A stretch of DNA of 64,000 nt from Treponema sp. (GTDB lineage: Bacteria; Spirochaetota; Spirochaetia; Treponematales; Treponemataceae). Under the pieces are notes generated by a model, which saw only the letters and a program-made list of their open reading frames with translations, was not told the DNA's origin and made no database searches. This document shows, piece after piece, positions 1 to 9,369 of the stretch; the stretch's first letter is position 1; each line of letters starts with the position of its first letter. Location of the stretch: contig JAKSLX010000004.1 of assembly GCA_024400915.1 (NCBI GenBank), positions 62,001-126,000 of the forward strand. The letters run 5' to 3'. The translations under genes were made by a program, and so were the position numbers.

Positions 1-181
1 GGATGATGCCAAGGATAAAATATGTCAAAAGACGGCTGCCAAGGAAAATTCCCGTAAGGGCCGCATTTCTTGTAAAACCATCTTTCTTTGAGCTGAACAG
101 GAACGGCACAAGTACCGGCGCACAGTACATGGTGCAGTAAGTTCCCGTTGAAAAACCAAGTGCTATTGCTTCTATAACCAT
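1..181 (-). CDS. N-terminal fragment of a DsbD_2/TauE-SafE-like membrane protein (partial)
   Basis: The reverse strand reads open from ATG at 181 off the left edge (60 residues). The visible part is a hydrophobic segment containing LGFSTGTYCTMYCAPVLVPF, with a Cys-x3-Cys pair, then a short polar loop and a second hydrophobic segment with GSRLLTYFILG. This pattern is typical of the transmembrane domain of the DsbD_2/sulfite-exporter-like family (transmembrane thiol or sulfur transport). An in-frame ATG at 202 is the alternative start. I prefer 181 because TATAGT lies 6 nt upstream of it, the leaderless arrangement seen elsewhere in the window. The C-terminus and partners are outside the window, so the specific function cannot be given. 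Confidence 0.55.
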   Translation of the reverse strand, partial: MVIEAIALGFSTGTYCTMYCAPVLVPFLFSSKKDGFTRNAALTGIFLGSRLLTYFILGII

Positions 182-187
182 GAGCCC

Positions 188-193
188 ACTATA
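188..193 (-). promoter_or_regulatory. Candidate -10 box (leaderless) for the partial membrane protein
   Basis: TATAGT on the reverse strand, 6 nt before the ATG at 181. No Shine-Dalgarno is present. The upstream -35 is weak. Confidence 0.35.
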
Positions 194-283
194 ACGCCCC
201 ATGGTTCAGAAGGGAATATGAAAAAATGCAAGTTGCAGAATTCATGTGGTAAGATGCAGGGAAACATGTCTTTTTCAGCTGTT

Positions 284-306
284 CAAGAATTACCGTGCAA
301 TTCTTG
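284..306. repeat. CAAGAATT hairpin
   Basis: Inverted repeat CAAGAATT (284-291) and AATTCTTG (299-306) with a 7-nt loop, in the 263-bp gene-free stretch 203-465. A similar hairpin lies beside a REP copy at 30266-30288, and this one lies 50 bp from the REP at 356. Apart from these two elements I see nothing else in 203-465. Confidence 0.5.
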
Positions 307-355
307 CGGCAAAAGTCATGTCAGGTATTGGTTCCTAAACGGCAAAGATTTCATC

Positions 356-370
356 AGGGGTCTGTCCCCT
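356..370 (-). repeat. REP-like palindrome copy 1
   Basis: AGGGGTCTGTCCCCT on the + strand, a perfect match to the reverse complement of the window-wide consensus AGGGGACAGACCCCT. Located in the gene-free stretch downstream of the GH16 gene. Confidence 0.8.
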
Positions 371-465
371 CTGTCACGCAAAAGCAGCAAAAAAAAGACT
401 GTCAAAAAGCTAGGCTCCGATAACCATAACTTTTCAACAGCCCTGTTGAATTATTTTCTATATTA

Positions 466-1281
466 TCACTGATAAACCCTTACATAGTCTACTTCCATAG
501 CAGCCTTTGTCATTTTTTTGTCGATTCCCTGCTGTCCGCCCCAAGTGCCTCCAATTGCAACATTGAGGATCAGGTAGAACGGATGGTCAAAAGGCCATTC
601 CTCCCAGGTCATGTGTGGATTTTCCGTTTCATAGAACGTCTCTCCGTCGTAAACCCAGCGGATAACATCATCAGTCCAGTAAACGGCATAGGTATGAAAC
701 TTCTTTGTTGCGCCTTCAAGAATGTCGCTTCTTGTCTTCTGGTTACCCTGCTTATGGTTGAAAGCCTTTGAATGAACTGTAGCGTGAACCCTGTCCTTGT
801 CAAAACCAACATGTTCCATGATGTCGATTTCACCGGAACGAGGCCACTGACCGTGTCTGTTTGCTTCAGGCATCATCCAGATAGCAGGCCATGTTCCAAC
901 ACCTTCTGGAAGCTTTGCACGAACTTCAATATATCCTCTGTCCCAGAACCCCTTGTGCTCAGTCTTTATGCGGGCACTTGTCCAGCGGTTTGACTTTCCT
1001 TCGCGAAGAGCAGTAATTGTACAGATTCCCTTGTGGACGTTTACATTTTCGCTCTTATCTGTATATTTCTGAATTTCTCCATTGCCCCAGCCATTCAGGT
1101 TTCCGATGGAATAACTCCACTTGCTTTCGTCAGGCTTTCCTTCATAGTCAAATTCATCAGCCCAGACCAAAGACATTGTCTGCTTTACATATTCAGGAAG
1201 AGGGGCTTCCTTGTCCTTGCAGCCTGTAAAAATTGCCGAAAGGCCAATAACCATCAATGCAGAAAAAATAATCTTCTTCAT
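466..1281 (-). CDS. GH16 family endo-beta-1,3(4)-glucanase lipoprotein
   Basis: 271 residues. Residues 1-20 form a lipoprotein signal ending in a lipobox-like FTGC with Cys21, so the enzyme is probably tethered to the envelope. The GH16 active-site signature is present in SGEIDIMEHVG, giving Glu151 as nucleophile, Asp153 as helper and Glu156 as acid/base. The upstream WADEFDYEGKPD and GYIEVRAKLPEGVGTWPAIWM segments are also GH16 hallmarks. The family hydrolyses laminarin or mixed-linkage beta-glucans, which fits plant cell-wall degradation in the gut or rumen. The substrate itself is inferred. The start has a GGAG ribosome-binding site, and a TATAAT box lies 64 nt further upstream, so this gene is not leaderless. 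It is monocistronic. Confidence 0.9.
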   Translation of the reverse strand: MKKIIFSALMVIGLSAIFTGCKDKEAPLPEYVKQTMSLVWADEFDYEGKPDESKWSYSIGNLNGWGNGEIQKYTDKSENVNVHKGICTITALREGKSNRWTSARIKTEHKGFWDRGYIEVRAKLPEGVGTWPAIWMMPEANRHGQWPRSGEIDIMEHVGFDKDRVHATVHSKAFNHKQGNQKTRSDILEGATKKFHTYAVYWTDDVIRWVYDGETFYETENPHMTWEEWPFDHPFYLILNVAIGGTWGGQQGIDKKMTKAAMEVDYVRVYQ

Positions 1282-1345
1282 AAAAACTCCAAAAAAAATG
1301 TCACCTGAAAATCAGCAGAAATTGAACTGAATTCCAGATGACATC

Positions 1346-1351
1346 ATTATA
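1346..1351 (-). promoter_or_regulatory. Candidate -10 box for the GH16 gene
   Basis: TATAAT on the reverse strand, 64 nt upstream of the start at 1281, giving a leader of roughly 58 nt with a Shine-Dalgarno. The -35 is not obvious. Confidence 0.4.
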
Positions 1352-1391
1352 AGGCACTTTTTCAATGTCTCATACTAATTTTTTATGCTTT

Positions 1392-2654
1392 TTACTGAAA
1401 ATCTTTTACACCGTCAAGATCAAGGGTTGCAAAAAGGTCTTCGATTGTTTCCTTGCGGCGGATAACCTTTGTAGTTCCGTCAGCACGGAGAAGGACTTCA
1501 CCGCAGCGGAGCTTTCCGTTATAGTTGAATCCCATTGCACGTCCATGGGCACCTGCATCGTGAAGGATCACATAGTCGCCGATGTCAATCTTTGGCAATG
1601 AACGCTGAACTGCAAACTTGTCAGAATTTTCGCAGAGGGAACCTACAATATCATAAACATGGTCGCATGGTGCATTTTCCTTTCCAAGAACGCTGATTTC
1701 ATGATAGCTGCCGTAAACGCCTGGGCGCATGAAGTCTGCCATACAGCTGTCGAGGGCAATGTACTCGCGGTAAATGTGCTTTTCGTGAACAGCCTTTGAA
1801 ACAAGGTATCCAAAAGGACCAGTAATAGGTCTTCCGCATTCCCAGTAGATTGCAAGAGGATCAAGTCCTGCAGGAACAACGACGCGGTCATATTCTGCAC
1901 GGATTCCCTTTGCTACATAATCAAGGTCAACTTCCTTGTCGCCTGGTTTGTATGGAATACCGATTCCACCGCCAAGGTCTACGAATTCAATCTGAACCCC
2001 ACACTTTTCCTTTACTTCTGCTGCAAGCTCAAAAACAAGTTTTGCAGTATCAACAAAGAAGTCTGGGTTCAATTCATTTGAAGCAACCATTGTATGGAGG
2101 CCAAAGTGCTTTACTCCTTCTGCCTTGCAAGTCTTGTATGCTTCAAGGATCTGTGCACGTGTAAGTCCATACTTTGCTTCCTCTGGCTTTCCGATGATTG
2201 AATTGCATCCTGTCTTTTCATTTCCAGGGTTGTAGCGGAAACAGATTGTCTCAGGAAGTTTTCCAAGAGTCTTCTTGAGAAATTCAATATGCGTAATGTC
2301 ATCAAGGTTGATGATGTTTCCCTGCTTATATGCAAGCTTATATTCTTCTGCAGGTGTTTCGTTAGAAGTGAAGATTACATGGTCGCCTTTGATTCCGCTC
2401 ATTTCTGAAAGCATGAGTTCTGGCATTGAAGAACAGTCTGCACCACAACCTTCCTCTGCAAGAATCTTGAGAAGATATGGATTTGGACCAGCCTTTACGG
2501 CATAGTGCTCGCGGAACTTTGGAAAAATTGAAAAAGCTTTGTTGAACTTCTTCATGTTGTCGCGGATAGCCTTTTCATCAAAGAGAATGAAAGGTGTTGG
2601 AAATGTCTTTGTCAGCTCATCGAGCTGGTCTATTGTCATTGGGAAAGTTCTCAT
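1392..2654 (-). CDS. lysA: Diaminopimelate decarboxylase
   Basis: About 420 residues of a fold-III PLP-dependent decarboxylase, converting meso-diaminopimelate to lysine. Visible signatures are the PLP-lysine segment YAVKAGPNPYLLK near the N-terminus, CGADCSSMPEL, the glycine-rich VDLGGGIGIPY phosphate-binding loop, WECGRP, and the C-terminal GSLCENSDKFA segment contributing the active-site Cys. The open frame extends to 2702, but I place the start at the ATG at 2654 (MRTFPMTIDQ) because it lies just behind a TATAAT box. A third candidate ATG is at 2639. It is divergent from addB, with the two promoters inside about 95 bp. Lysine synthesis is the expected role; related carboxynorspermidine or ornithine decarboxylases are less likely because of the family motifs seen. 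Confidence 0.88.
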   Translation of the reverse strand: MRTFPMTIDQLDELTKTFPTPFILFDEKAIRDNMKKFNKAFSIFPKFREHYAVKAGPNPYLLKILAEEGCGADCSSMPELMLSEMSGIKGDHVIFTSNETPAEEYKLAYKQGNIINLDDITHIEFLKKTLGKLPETICFRYNPGNEKTGCNSIIGKPEEAKYGLTRAQILEAYKTCKAEGVKHFGLHTMVASNELNPDFFVDTAKLVFELAAEVKEKCGVQIEFVDLGGGIGIPYKPGDKEVDLDYVAKGIRAEYDRVVVPAGLDPLAIYWECGRPITGPFGYLVSKAVHEKHIYREYIALDSCMADFMRPGVYGSYHEISVLGKENAPCDHVYDIVGSLCENSDKFAVQRSLPKIDIGDYVILHDAGAHGRAMGFNYNGKLRCGEVLLRADGTTKVIRRKETIEDLFATLDLDGVKDFQ

Positions 2655-2664
2655 AATGCTTAAG

Positions 2665-2670
2665 ATTATA
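2665..2670 (-). promoter_or_regulatory. Candidate -10 box for lysA
   Basis: TATAAT on the reverse strand, 10 nt before ATG 2654. The leader would be about 0-4 nt. No Shine-Dalgarno. Confidence 0.45.
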
Positions 2671-2736
2671 GCAAAAGCAGAAAAAAAGTTAAATAAAGGC
2701 AACCTATAATTTTTTTGCGGAAAATAAAAACTATAC

Positions 2737-2742
2737 TATAAT
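2737..2742 (+). promoter_or_regulatory. Candidate leaderless -10 box for addB
   Basis: TATAAT, 7 nt before ATG 2750, with TTGCGG about 16 nt upstream as a possible -35. No Shine-Dalgarno precedes the ATG. Confidence 0.5.
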
Positions 2743-2749
2743 TGAATCT

Positions 2750-5614
2750 ATGGATAATTTAATAGAGAAAACCTTAAAAGAAAACATCAGAAACCTTAAC
2801 AATAGATTTGTATTTCCTACTCAGATGGCAGCAGACCTTTGGGCAGACAGAGCAACTCTCACATGCGGGGTTACTGCAGTAGCCATGGAAAGATTTCTTG
2901 CCTGGGACGATTTCAAGGGAAATTCCATAAAATCAAAACAGAAAGACAGAAAATCAATTCCATCCGTCATGAGGACTGTATTTGCAACCCTACTGCTGGA
3001 AGAAAACAAAAATAATCCGTTCATAAAGAAACTTATAGGCCCTGAATTTTCAAAGGAAGCAGGCGGATTCACAAACTGGATTACCTCCCTGCTACCCAGC
3101 CTTTCACTTTGGAAAAAACATCTTGCAGAAAGCAAAGCAGAACTTGATGACGAAGACAAAGACCTTCTTGAAATATTTGGAAGATATTCCAATTTTCTTG
3201 ATGCTAACAATTTCTTTGACCCTGCATGGGAGACACCTCCGTTCCAGTCGGATGGAAACAAATATTTTATTTTCTTCCCGGAAATTCTAAGCGACTATGC
3301 CGAATATAAGGAAGTCCTTGAAACAACGGAAGATGTAACCATCATATCTCTTCCTGCCAATTACCTTCCTTCCATAGAAAAAACGGAAGAACTTCCGGAA
3401 GCTGATTTTTATACGGACTCTCGCTCTGAGTTAAAAAATGTAGCACTCAAACTAAGGAAGCTTCATAAAGAAGAAAATATTTCCTGGGAAGAAATGGCCA
3501 TCAGCGTTCCTGACATGGAAAACTATGGTCGTTATATTGAAAGAGAACTCGAACTCTATAGAATACCCAATGTAATAAGGTTTGCTCGACCTCTGGATTC
3601 AACTGGAGCCGGAAACTTCTTTGCACAGGCAATGGAATGCGTCAACAGCAAATTCACCTTTGACTCAGTAAGGGACCTTCTGCTCAATCTTGAATTGCCA
3701 TGGAAAGACAAGGAATCCATAAATCAGCTCATTGAATTCGGAAAGGAAAACAACTGCATATGTTCCTATTCCTACAGCGGAAAAGAAATTGACGTATGGG
3801 AAGAATCTTTCAAAACCGACATTTCCGAAAACCGGGCAAAGGAATACTACAAAGCTCTCAAAAAACACTTGACGTCCCTTGTAAATGCAAAGACATTTGC
3901 AGAAATCCGCGAAGAATATTTCAGCTTTAGAAATTTTGCATTCAATATGGAACAGTGTTCCCCTTCAACAGACAGGATTATCAGCCGTTGCATAAGTGAA
4001 CTGGGCGGTCTCATTGACATTGAAATCGCCTATCCACAATATAAACTTCCGTCTCCCTACAGTTTTTTCATACAGCAACTTTCAGGAACAAAATATCTTG
4101 AACAGACAGACAATCTCGGAGTAAAAGTTCTCCCATACAAAACTGCAGCCTGCGCACCTTTTGCTTGCCATGTAATCATCGATGCAAGCCAAAGCTCACT
4201 AAGCGTAATATACAAGCCGCTTTCATTCCTGCGCGAAGACAAAAGGAAATTGATTTTCAGAAATCAGGAAGATCCCAATGTCACACAGCATTTCATAATG
4301 CTCTACAAGATGAACTCCCATACAACTGAACCAATTTTCACTGTAGCTTCAAAAACTTTTACCGGCTATTCCCAGGCCTGCAGTTACCTTAACGACCATG
4401 AAGTAGATGAAAAAGAACTGCAGAAAAGTTTTTATGACAGAGAAAAGGAATGGCTATCAAGCGGTTCTTCAACAGCCGGAAATAGCATTTCTGAATTCAC
4501 AGACATTTCAAAGGACGGTTTTGAATTCTGGAAACAGTGCCAGAACATTTCGGAATCAAAGGAAAGCGATTCAGTCCTGAAATCAAAAATTCAGTCCATA
4601 ATCAACTTGAAATTTGAATCAGAAACTGAAAAAGGCAAGCTAAAAATTTCTGCTTCAAGCCTAAAAAAATTCTACAACTGCCCAAGAATGTGGGTTGAAA
4701 ATTATCTTGCAAATCTTGATGAACCAGTCAACGAAGCAACCCTTATCGACAGTTTTGCACAGGGATCTCTAAACCACAAGACACTGGAACTTTATTTTTC
4801 AAGGCTTAAGGAAAACAACCTTAGCGTCCATACGACTGATTCTGGACTTGAAGGAAAGCACCTGGAAATTCTTACAAAAGCAGTAGATGATGCCATCGAA
4901 ATGCAGACAAAGACACCGACTAATTCTGGCGGAAACAGTTTCCTTGCAACGGAACTAATTAACGCAACAAAAAGTGTTCTTCTTGAAAACATGATTGCCG
5001 CGGTAGATTCTTTTTCAAGGCTCTTTGAAGGATTTACAGTTCTTTTTACAGAAGAAAAACTGAGATACGAAAGCACAGAAAGAAATTACATTCTTGAAGG
5101 ATATGTTGACCTTGTAATATCAGATGGAGAAGAAACTTTCATAATCGACTATAAAAAATCAAAGACTCCAGAACTTTTGTATGAAGACGGAAGCATAGCA
5201 ATAAAGAATAACGATGACAAGAAAACACCGCTGGAAGCCAACAGTAAAACAAAAGAAAATGTTCCTGACTTTCAGATGCCGGCATATCTTTTTCTGCTTG
5301 AAAAAGCAAAGAACATTTCGGCAGAAAACTGCGCTTTTTTTTCTTTGGGGAGCATGGAAATCGTTCCTGTCGTAGGTGAAAAAGTCTTTTCGATTTTCAA
5401 AAGACTTCATCCAAAAACAAAGGTCAATATTTACACAAGAGAAACCTTTGAACCGACCATGAAACTATTCCATCAGAAAACAGCGGAATATTTTGACAGA
5501 CTTGCATCCAAGGACTTCAAAGTAAATGATTTAAACCAGGACTTTGATAAATGCAACGAATGCACTTTCAAAGCACTATGCCGCCGCACCTTCAACGTAA
5601 GCAGAAAGAACTAG
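2750..5614 (+). CDS. addB: AddB-like PD-(D/E)XK nuclease subunit
   Basis: 954 residues, 12 nt before addA and in the same operon. The C-terminal third carries a RecB/AddB-type nuclease: GYVDLVISDGEETFIIDYKKS provides the Asp...Asp-x-Lys metal and catalytic residues. One Cys in FYNCPRMWVENYL plus the C-terminal triplet CNECTFKALC match the four-cysteine iron-sulfur staple of AddB and Cas4-like nucleases. The N-terminal two thirds is helicase-like in length, but I see no GxxGxGKS Walker A motif at the N-terminus, unlike Bacillus AddB. That fits RexB-like or inactive-helicase versions. The likely role is processing double-strand DNA ends for recombination together with AddA. The identity as AddB rests mainly on the nuclease, the Cys staple and the neighbour. 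Confidence 0.8.
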   Translation: MDNLIEKTLKENIRNLNNRFVFPTQMAADLWADRATLTCGVTAVAMERFLAWDDFKGNSIKSKQKDRKSIPSVMRTVFATLLLEENKNNPFIKKLIGPEFSKEAGGFTNWITSLLPSLSLWKKHLAESKAELDDEDKDLLEIFGRYSNFLDANNFFDPAWETPPFQSDGNKYFIFFPEILSDYAEYKEVLETTEDVTIISLPANYLPSIEKTEELPEADFYTDSRSELKNVALKLRKLHKEENISWEEMAISVPDMENYGRYIERELELYRIPNVIRFARPLDSTGAGNFFAQAMECVNSKFTFDSVRDLLLNLELPWKDKESINQLIEFGKENNCICSYSYSGKEIDVWEESFKTDISENRAKEYYKALKKHLTSLVNAKTFAEIREEYFSFRNFAFNMEQCSPSTDRIISRCISELGGLIDIEIAYPQYKLPSPYSFFIQQLSGTKYLEQTDNLGVKVLPYKTAACAPFACHVIIDASQSSLSVIYKPLSFLREDKRKLIFRNQEDPNVTQHFIMLYKMNSHTTEPIFTVASKTFTGYSQACSYLNDHEVDEKELQKSFYDREKEWLSSGSSTAGNSISEFTDISKDGFEFWKQCQNISESKESDSVLKSKIQSIINLKFESETEKGKLKISASSLKKFYNCPRMWVENYLANLDEPVNEATLIDSFAQGSLNHKTLELYFSRLKENNLSVHTTDSGLEGKHLEILTKAVDDAIEMQTKTPTNSGGNSFLATELINATKSVLLENMIAAVDSFSRLFEGFTVLFTEEKLRYESTERNYILEGYVDLVISDGEETFIIDYKKSKTPELLYEDGSIAIKNNDDKKTPLEANSKTKENVPDFQMPAYLFLLEKAKNISAENCAFFSLGSMEIVPVVGEKVFSIFKRLHPKTKVNIYTRETFEPTMKLFHQKTAEYFDRLASKDFKVNDLNQDFDKCNECTFKALCRRTFNVSRKN

Positions 5615-5626
5615 GAGAAACTTAAG

Positions 5627-8600
5627 ATGGCAGAAAAAAAATTTGACGAATATCAGCAGGACGCAATCAATGTTAGAAAAAATTCTGTAATCAGTGCTGG
5701 TGCTGGCAGCGGAAAAACAACTGTCCTTGCAGAACGATTTTCTTCTCTTGTCCTTGACCCAAAAGAAAAAATTGGGGTAGATCAGGTTCTGACTTTGACC
5801 TTTACGAAAAAAGCTACTGTAGAGATGTCGGCAAGAATCTACAAGGTCTTGAAAAAACACAATCCAAAGAAAGCCGCAGATTTTTACAAGGCAAACATAA
5901 AAACTCTGGACAGTTACTGCAACAGCGTTGCAAAAATGGGATGCCATTACTACGGCATAAGCCCGGATTTTGTTCAGGACGACGGACAAATCAATTCTGC
6001 AGTCTATGCAATGGCGCTCCCATTTATTCTTGAGCACCGGGATAACGAAGCCATCAAAGCTCTTGTCAGCGCAGGAAATTTCGATTCCATCGCAAGCGAA
6101 TTGTTCGTTAACCCGATTCTCTCATCATCAACAATAGCAGAGCCAATTGATTTTGACAAAATGCTCCACAAACAGGTTGAGGAAATAGTTTCGAGATGGA
6201 AAACCTCAGTCGATGCAATCCATAAAAGCATAGTTGAACTTGAACATCGGTTTAACAACATGAGCAATGCCAATACTGGAACGGATGCCTATGCCGCATA
6301 CAATTCCTTTTTCGGACCAGATGCCACTGAAACAATTCCAGAGAAACTATTGCTTTCAGTCAAAGATGTTGAAAGCTGCAAAATAAAAGAGGCAACTGAA
6401 TACGCTATTGCCATCAAGAAAATTGCCTCACTCCCCAAAACAGGCAGACTTAGCGGTCTCAAGGAACTTTCTCCCGTAATCAATTCCCTGAAAGATGAAC
6501 TTTACCCTGAATTTGCAGGAATCTTCAATTTTGTTTACGGTTATGAACTGACAAAAAAAATTCTTCCTCTCCTAAAGGATTTCCAAGACAAAGTAAACGC
6601 CTACAAAAGGTCTTCCGGAATTCTGAGTTTCAAAGACATTTCAAACATGGCAAAATGCGTCCTCCGAGACTATCCTGAAATCAGACAGATTGAAAAAGAA
6701 AGATACAAATACATAATGATCGATGAATTTCAGGACAACAACAAGGACCAGAGGGACATGCTCTTTATGCTGGCAGAAAAACTATCCAGAAAAGAAAAGG
6801 GAGTTCCAGAAGTCAATGAACTTGAAAAAGAAAAACTGTTTTTTGTAGGTGATGAAAAACAGAGCATCTACAGGTTCCGCGGAGCTGATGTCTCAGTATT
6901 CAATGCTCTTTCCGAAGATTTTAAGGAAGGCAACCTGAACATGTCCACAAACTATCGCTCGGACTCTGCGCTGATCAAGGGATTCAACACGATTTTTGGA
7001 GGTTATGAATATCCGCTTCCTGCAGCACCAAAGGAAAATCCGGAGGAAAATTCAACAGACGAAACTGAAACTGAAATTCCGTCGGCCTTTTTCAGCAGCA
7101 ACAAGAATTACAGTTCGGAAATACCTAAGTACGAAGCCATCTACAAGGAAGTATTGCTTCCGAAATCAAAAGAAGAAGAAGCTTCAGACATTGCCAAGTA
7201 CAAAGAAATCTATGCTCCTCACATTCATTTTGCACTGTATGACAAGACTCAGGATGCAGCTGTCGGAACTCCTTCCATGGAAGAAGCAGAGGCACAGTGG
7301 ATTGCAGAAAAAATCAACGAGCTTACGACGAAAGGCATAAACGGCAAAGTATATTCCCACAGTGACATAGCAATTCTCATGCGCACCTATACTCTTCAGC
7401 CTTTATATGAACGCACCTTCCTTAAAAACGGGATTCCCTATAACACAGAAGTTGTAACAGGTTTCTTTGCTGACGGGCCTGTCAATGATATTTTTTCAAT
7501 ACTCAGACTTTGTGCCTACCCAGACGACACTGCAGCTTATGCTCAAGTACTCATGTCTCCATGGGTAAACCTTTCTTTTGAACAGGCAAACGAAATCATA
7601 TTTGCAAAGAAAATTAGGGAGGCTCCTTTTTCACAGGATGTTTCAAAAATTCTTCCGGAAGATGCTCTCAAAAGATATTGTCACGCAAAAGATTTCTTTA
7701 AGGAACTCAATGAATCCGCAAAAACGGCCCCCCTCACAAAGACAATAACAAAACTCTGGTATTCAAGTGGCTACCGTTACGAGACCATGTGGAACAAGAC
7801 AGTTTCCATGTACGGCAAGCTATACGATCTTATCTTTGAACTTGCACGAAAATCCGAAGATGAAAAAATGACTCTGGGTGCTTTTGTAGACAGCGTTAGA
7901 ACCTACAGAGATCAGTCCGAAAAACTTGACGACATGGACATTCCATTTGAACAGACTAAGGGCGTTCACATTCTTTCAATCCACAAAAGCAAGGGACTTG
8001 AATATTCAGTGGTATTTGTAATCGGAACGCATAAACTTGGGCGCAGGGAAAACAACAGCAGAGCAGTCTATATAAGCAAAAAAAACGGCATTACCCTCAA
8101 CACGAAGGGACATCCTGAAATCGGAGGAACAAATCCGTTTTACATAGAGGCCCATAACGAAAACAGGGCCCAGGCAGCAGCTGAACTCAGGAGACTCACT
8201 TATGTTGCCCTTACCAGAGCAAAGGAGCACCTGTTCCTGACAAACGGAAAATATGCATTCAACGGCAACCACGCAAACATGATTCCAGGGAAAGGCGGAA
8301 TACCGGAAAGTATTTTCAATATTCTTGAACCGGTCTACAACCATTATTTCTACAACAGGGATGAAGAAACGACTATATCGGGTCCATTTTCAAGAGCTTT
8401 CATAAAATCTTCTGAACTTGGAAGAGGCCAAATGGACAGCAACAGCCACAAGGCAAAGGTTGAACTTCTCAAGAAAATTTCAAGTGATGAAGTCTATGGG
8501 AATGCCCTGACTATAGAAAAAGAAGAACCTTTGCAGCTATATGCAAGACCAAGCCAGCTCCACGAGGCAGACGACGAGACCTATAGGGACGGAAGTTTTG

Positions 8601-9238
8601 TTACCGCAGAAAATGCAGTTGCCAATGCTTTCAAAGAATATGACAGGATCAACGAAATAATTGTCTCAACAGTTCCGGTATACCAGGACAAGGAGAAACA
8701 GCCGGCATTCAGCCATGCAAATTTCGGTACCATTGCTCATGCCTACCTTGAATCCAGAATTACAGGACATGAACCTGTAATTTCAAACCGTGATATTCTT
8801 GGACTTGAAAACAAGGAAAAAGCTATTGAAGAAATCAAGGAAATCTGTACTTTAATGGCAGAAAGGTTCCAGAATTCTGATCTTGGGAAAAAAGCATTCT
8901 CGTCAAAATGGCACAAAGCTGAATATAATTTCAGATCAAGGATAACATTGAAGGATAAATCCTCAAAAATCATCAAGGGTTCCATAGATCTTGTTTTTGA
9001 AAACGGCGACGGAACCTATACGATTGTAGATTATAAAACCAATCAGGAACTAAAACCGGAAATTTATTACGATCAGCTTGCGTGCTACAGACAGGCCGTA
9101 AGTCAGATGCTGAATGTTACACCTGACAAAGTAAGAACAAGTCTCTATTACCTGCGGTTTGACAAGGAGGTTGATGTAACGGAAGAAACAGCAAAAGTAG
9201 ACCTTGCTTCCGCCATTCTCAGGATTGATGAGCAATAG
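5627..9238 (+). CDS. addA: AddA-like UvrD/Rep helicase-nuclease
   Basis: 1203 residues of a superfamily 1A helicase. Motifs in order: Walker A AGAGSGKT (residues 24-31); motif Ia LTLTFTKKAT; Walker B YIMIDEFQDNN; motif III VGDEKQSIYRFRGAD; motif V ILSIHKSKGLEYSVV; motif VI LTYVALTRAKEHLF. The C-terminus carries a second PD-(D/E)XK nuclease: FGTIAHAYLE, then KGSIDLVFE and YTIVDYKTNQE. Two nucleases, one per subunit, define AddAB rather than RecBCD. AddA translocates on DNA and degrades ends up to a Chi-like site, then supports RecA loading. Start ATG 5627 has a GGAGAAACTTAAG ribosome-binding region. The start follows the addB stop by 12 nt, so the subunits are probably co-translated. Confidence 0.9.
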   Translation: MAEKKFDEYQQDAINVRKNSVISAGAGSGKTTVLAERFSSLVLDPKEKIGVDQVLTLTFTKKATVEMSARIYKVLKKHNPKKAADFYKANIKTLDSYCNSVAKMGCHYYGISPDFVQDDGQINSAVYAMALPFILEHRDNEAIKALVSAGNFDSIASELFVNPILSSSTIAEPIDFDKMLHKQVEEIVSRWKTSVDAIHKSIVELEHRFNNMSNANTGTDAYAAYNSFFGPDATETIPEKLLLSVKDVESCKIKEATEYAIAIKKIASLPKTGRLSGLKELSPVINSLKDELYPEFAGIFNFVYGYELTKKILPLLKDFQDKVNAYKRSSGILSFKDISNMAKCVLRDYPEIRQIEKERYKYIMIDEFQDNNKDQRDMLFMLAEKLSRKEKGVPEVNELEKEKLFFVGDEKQSIYRFRGADVSVFNALSEDFKEGNLNMSTNYRSDSALIKGFNTIFGGYEYPLPAAPKENPEENSTDETETEIPSAFFSSNKNYSSEIPKYEAIYKEVLLPKSKEEEASDIAKYKEIYAPHIHFALYDKTQDAAVGTPSMEEAEAQWIAEKINELTTKGINGKVYSHSDIAILMRTYTLQPLYERTFLKNGIPYNTEVVTGFFADGPVNDIFSILRLCAYPDDTAAYAQVLMSPWVNLSFEQANEIIFAKKIREAPFSQDVSKILPEDALKRYCHAKDFFKELNESAKTAPLTKTITKLWYSSGYRYETMWNKTVSMYGKLYDLIFELARKSEDEKMTLGAFVDSVRTYRDQSEKLDDMDIPFEQTKGVHILSIHKSKGLEYSVVFVIGTHKLGRRENNSRAVYISKKNGITLNTKGHPEIGGTNPFYIEAHNENRAQAAAELRRLTYVALTRAKEHLFLTNGKYAFNGNHANMIPGKGGIPESIFNILEPVYNHYFYNRDEETTISGPFSRAFIKSSELGRGQMDSNSHKAKVELLKKISSDEVYGNALTIEKEEPLQLYARPSQLHEADDETYRDGSFVTAENAVANAFKEYDRINEIIVSTVPVYQDKEKQPAFSHANFGTIAHAYLESRITGHEPVISNRDILGLENKEKAIEEIKEICTLMAERFQNSDLGKKAFSSKWHKAEYNFRSRITLKDKSSKIIKGSIDLVFENGDGTYTIVDYKTNQELKPEIYYDQLACYRQAVSQMLNVTPDKVRTSLYYLRFDKEVDVTEETAKVDLASAILRIDEQ

Positions 9239-9294
9239 GTTTGTAACAGGGGTATAGGCAGTTTCTTTCCAATAATTACACTAGAATTCAAAAT

Positions 9295-9323
9295 TTGCTA
9301 ATATAAGAAAGGGGGAGTATAAT
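9295..9323 (+). promoter_or_regulatory. Promoter of the EAL-domain gene
   Basis: TTGCTA (9295-9300), a 17-nt spacer and TATAAT (9318-9323). A second TATAAT lies at 9325-9330. The leader is about 40 nt and contains two purine-rich GGAG blocks. Confidence 0.55.
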
Positions 9324-9369
9324 TTATAATCAAGGAAGGAGAGCTACCGAGAATACCCCGGAGGCTGAT

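Noticed and set aside
218..472. 84-residue open frame on the + strand
   Set aside because: It runs through a hairpin and a REP copy, has no ribosome-binding site or recognisable domain, and overlaps the GH16 gene end.
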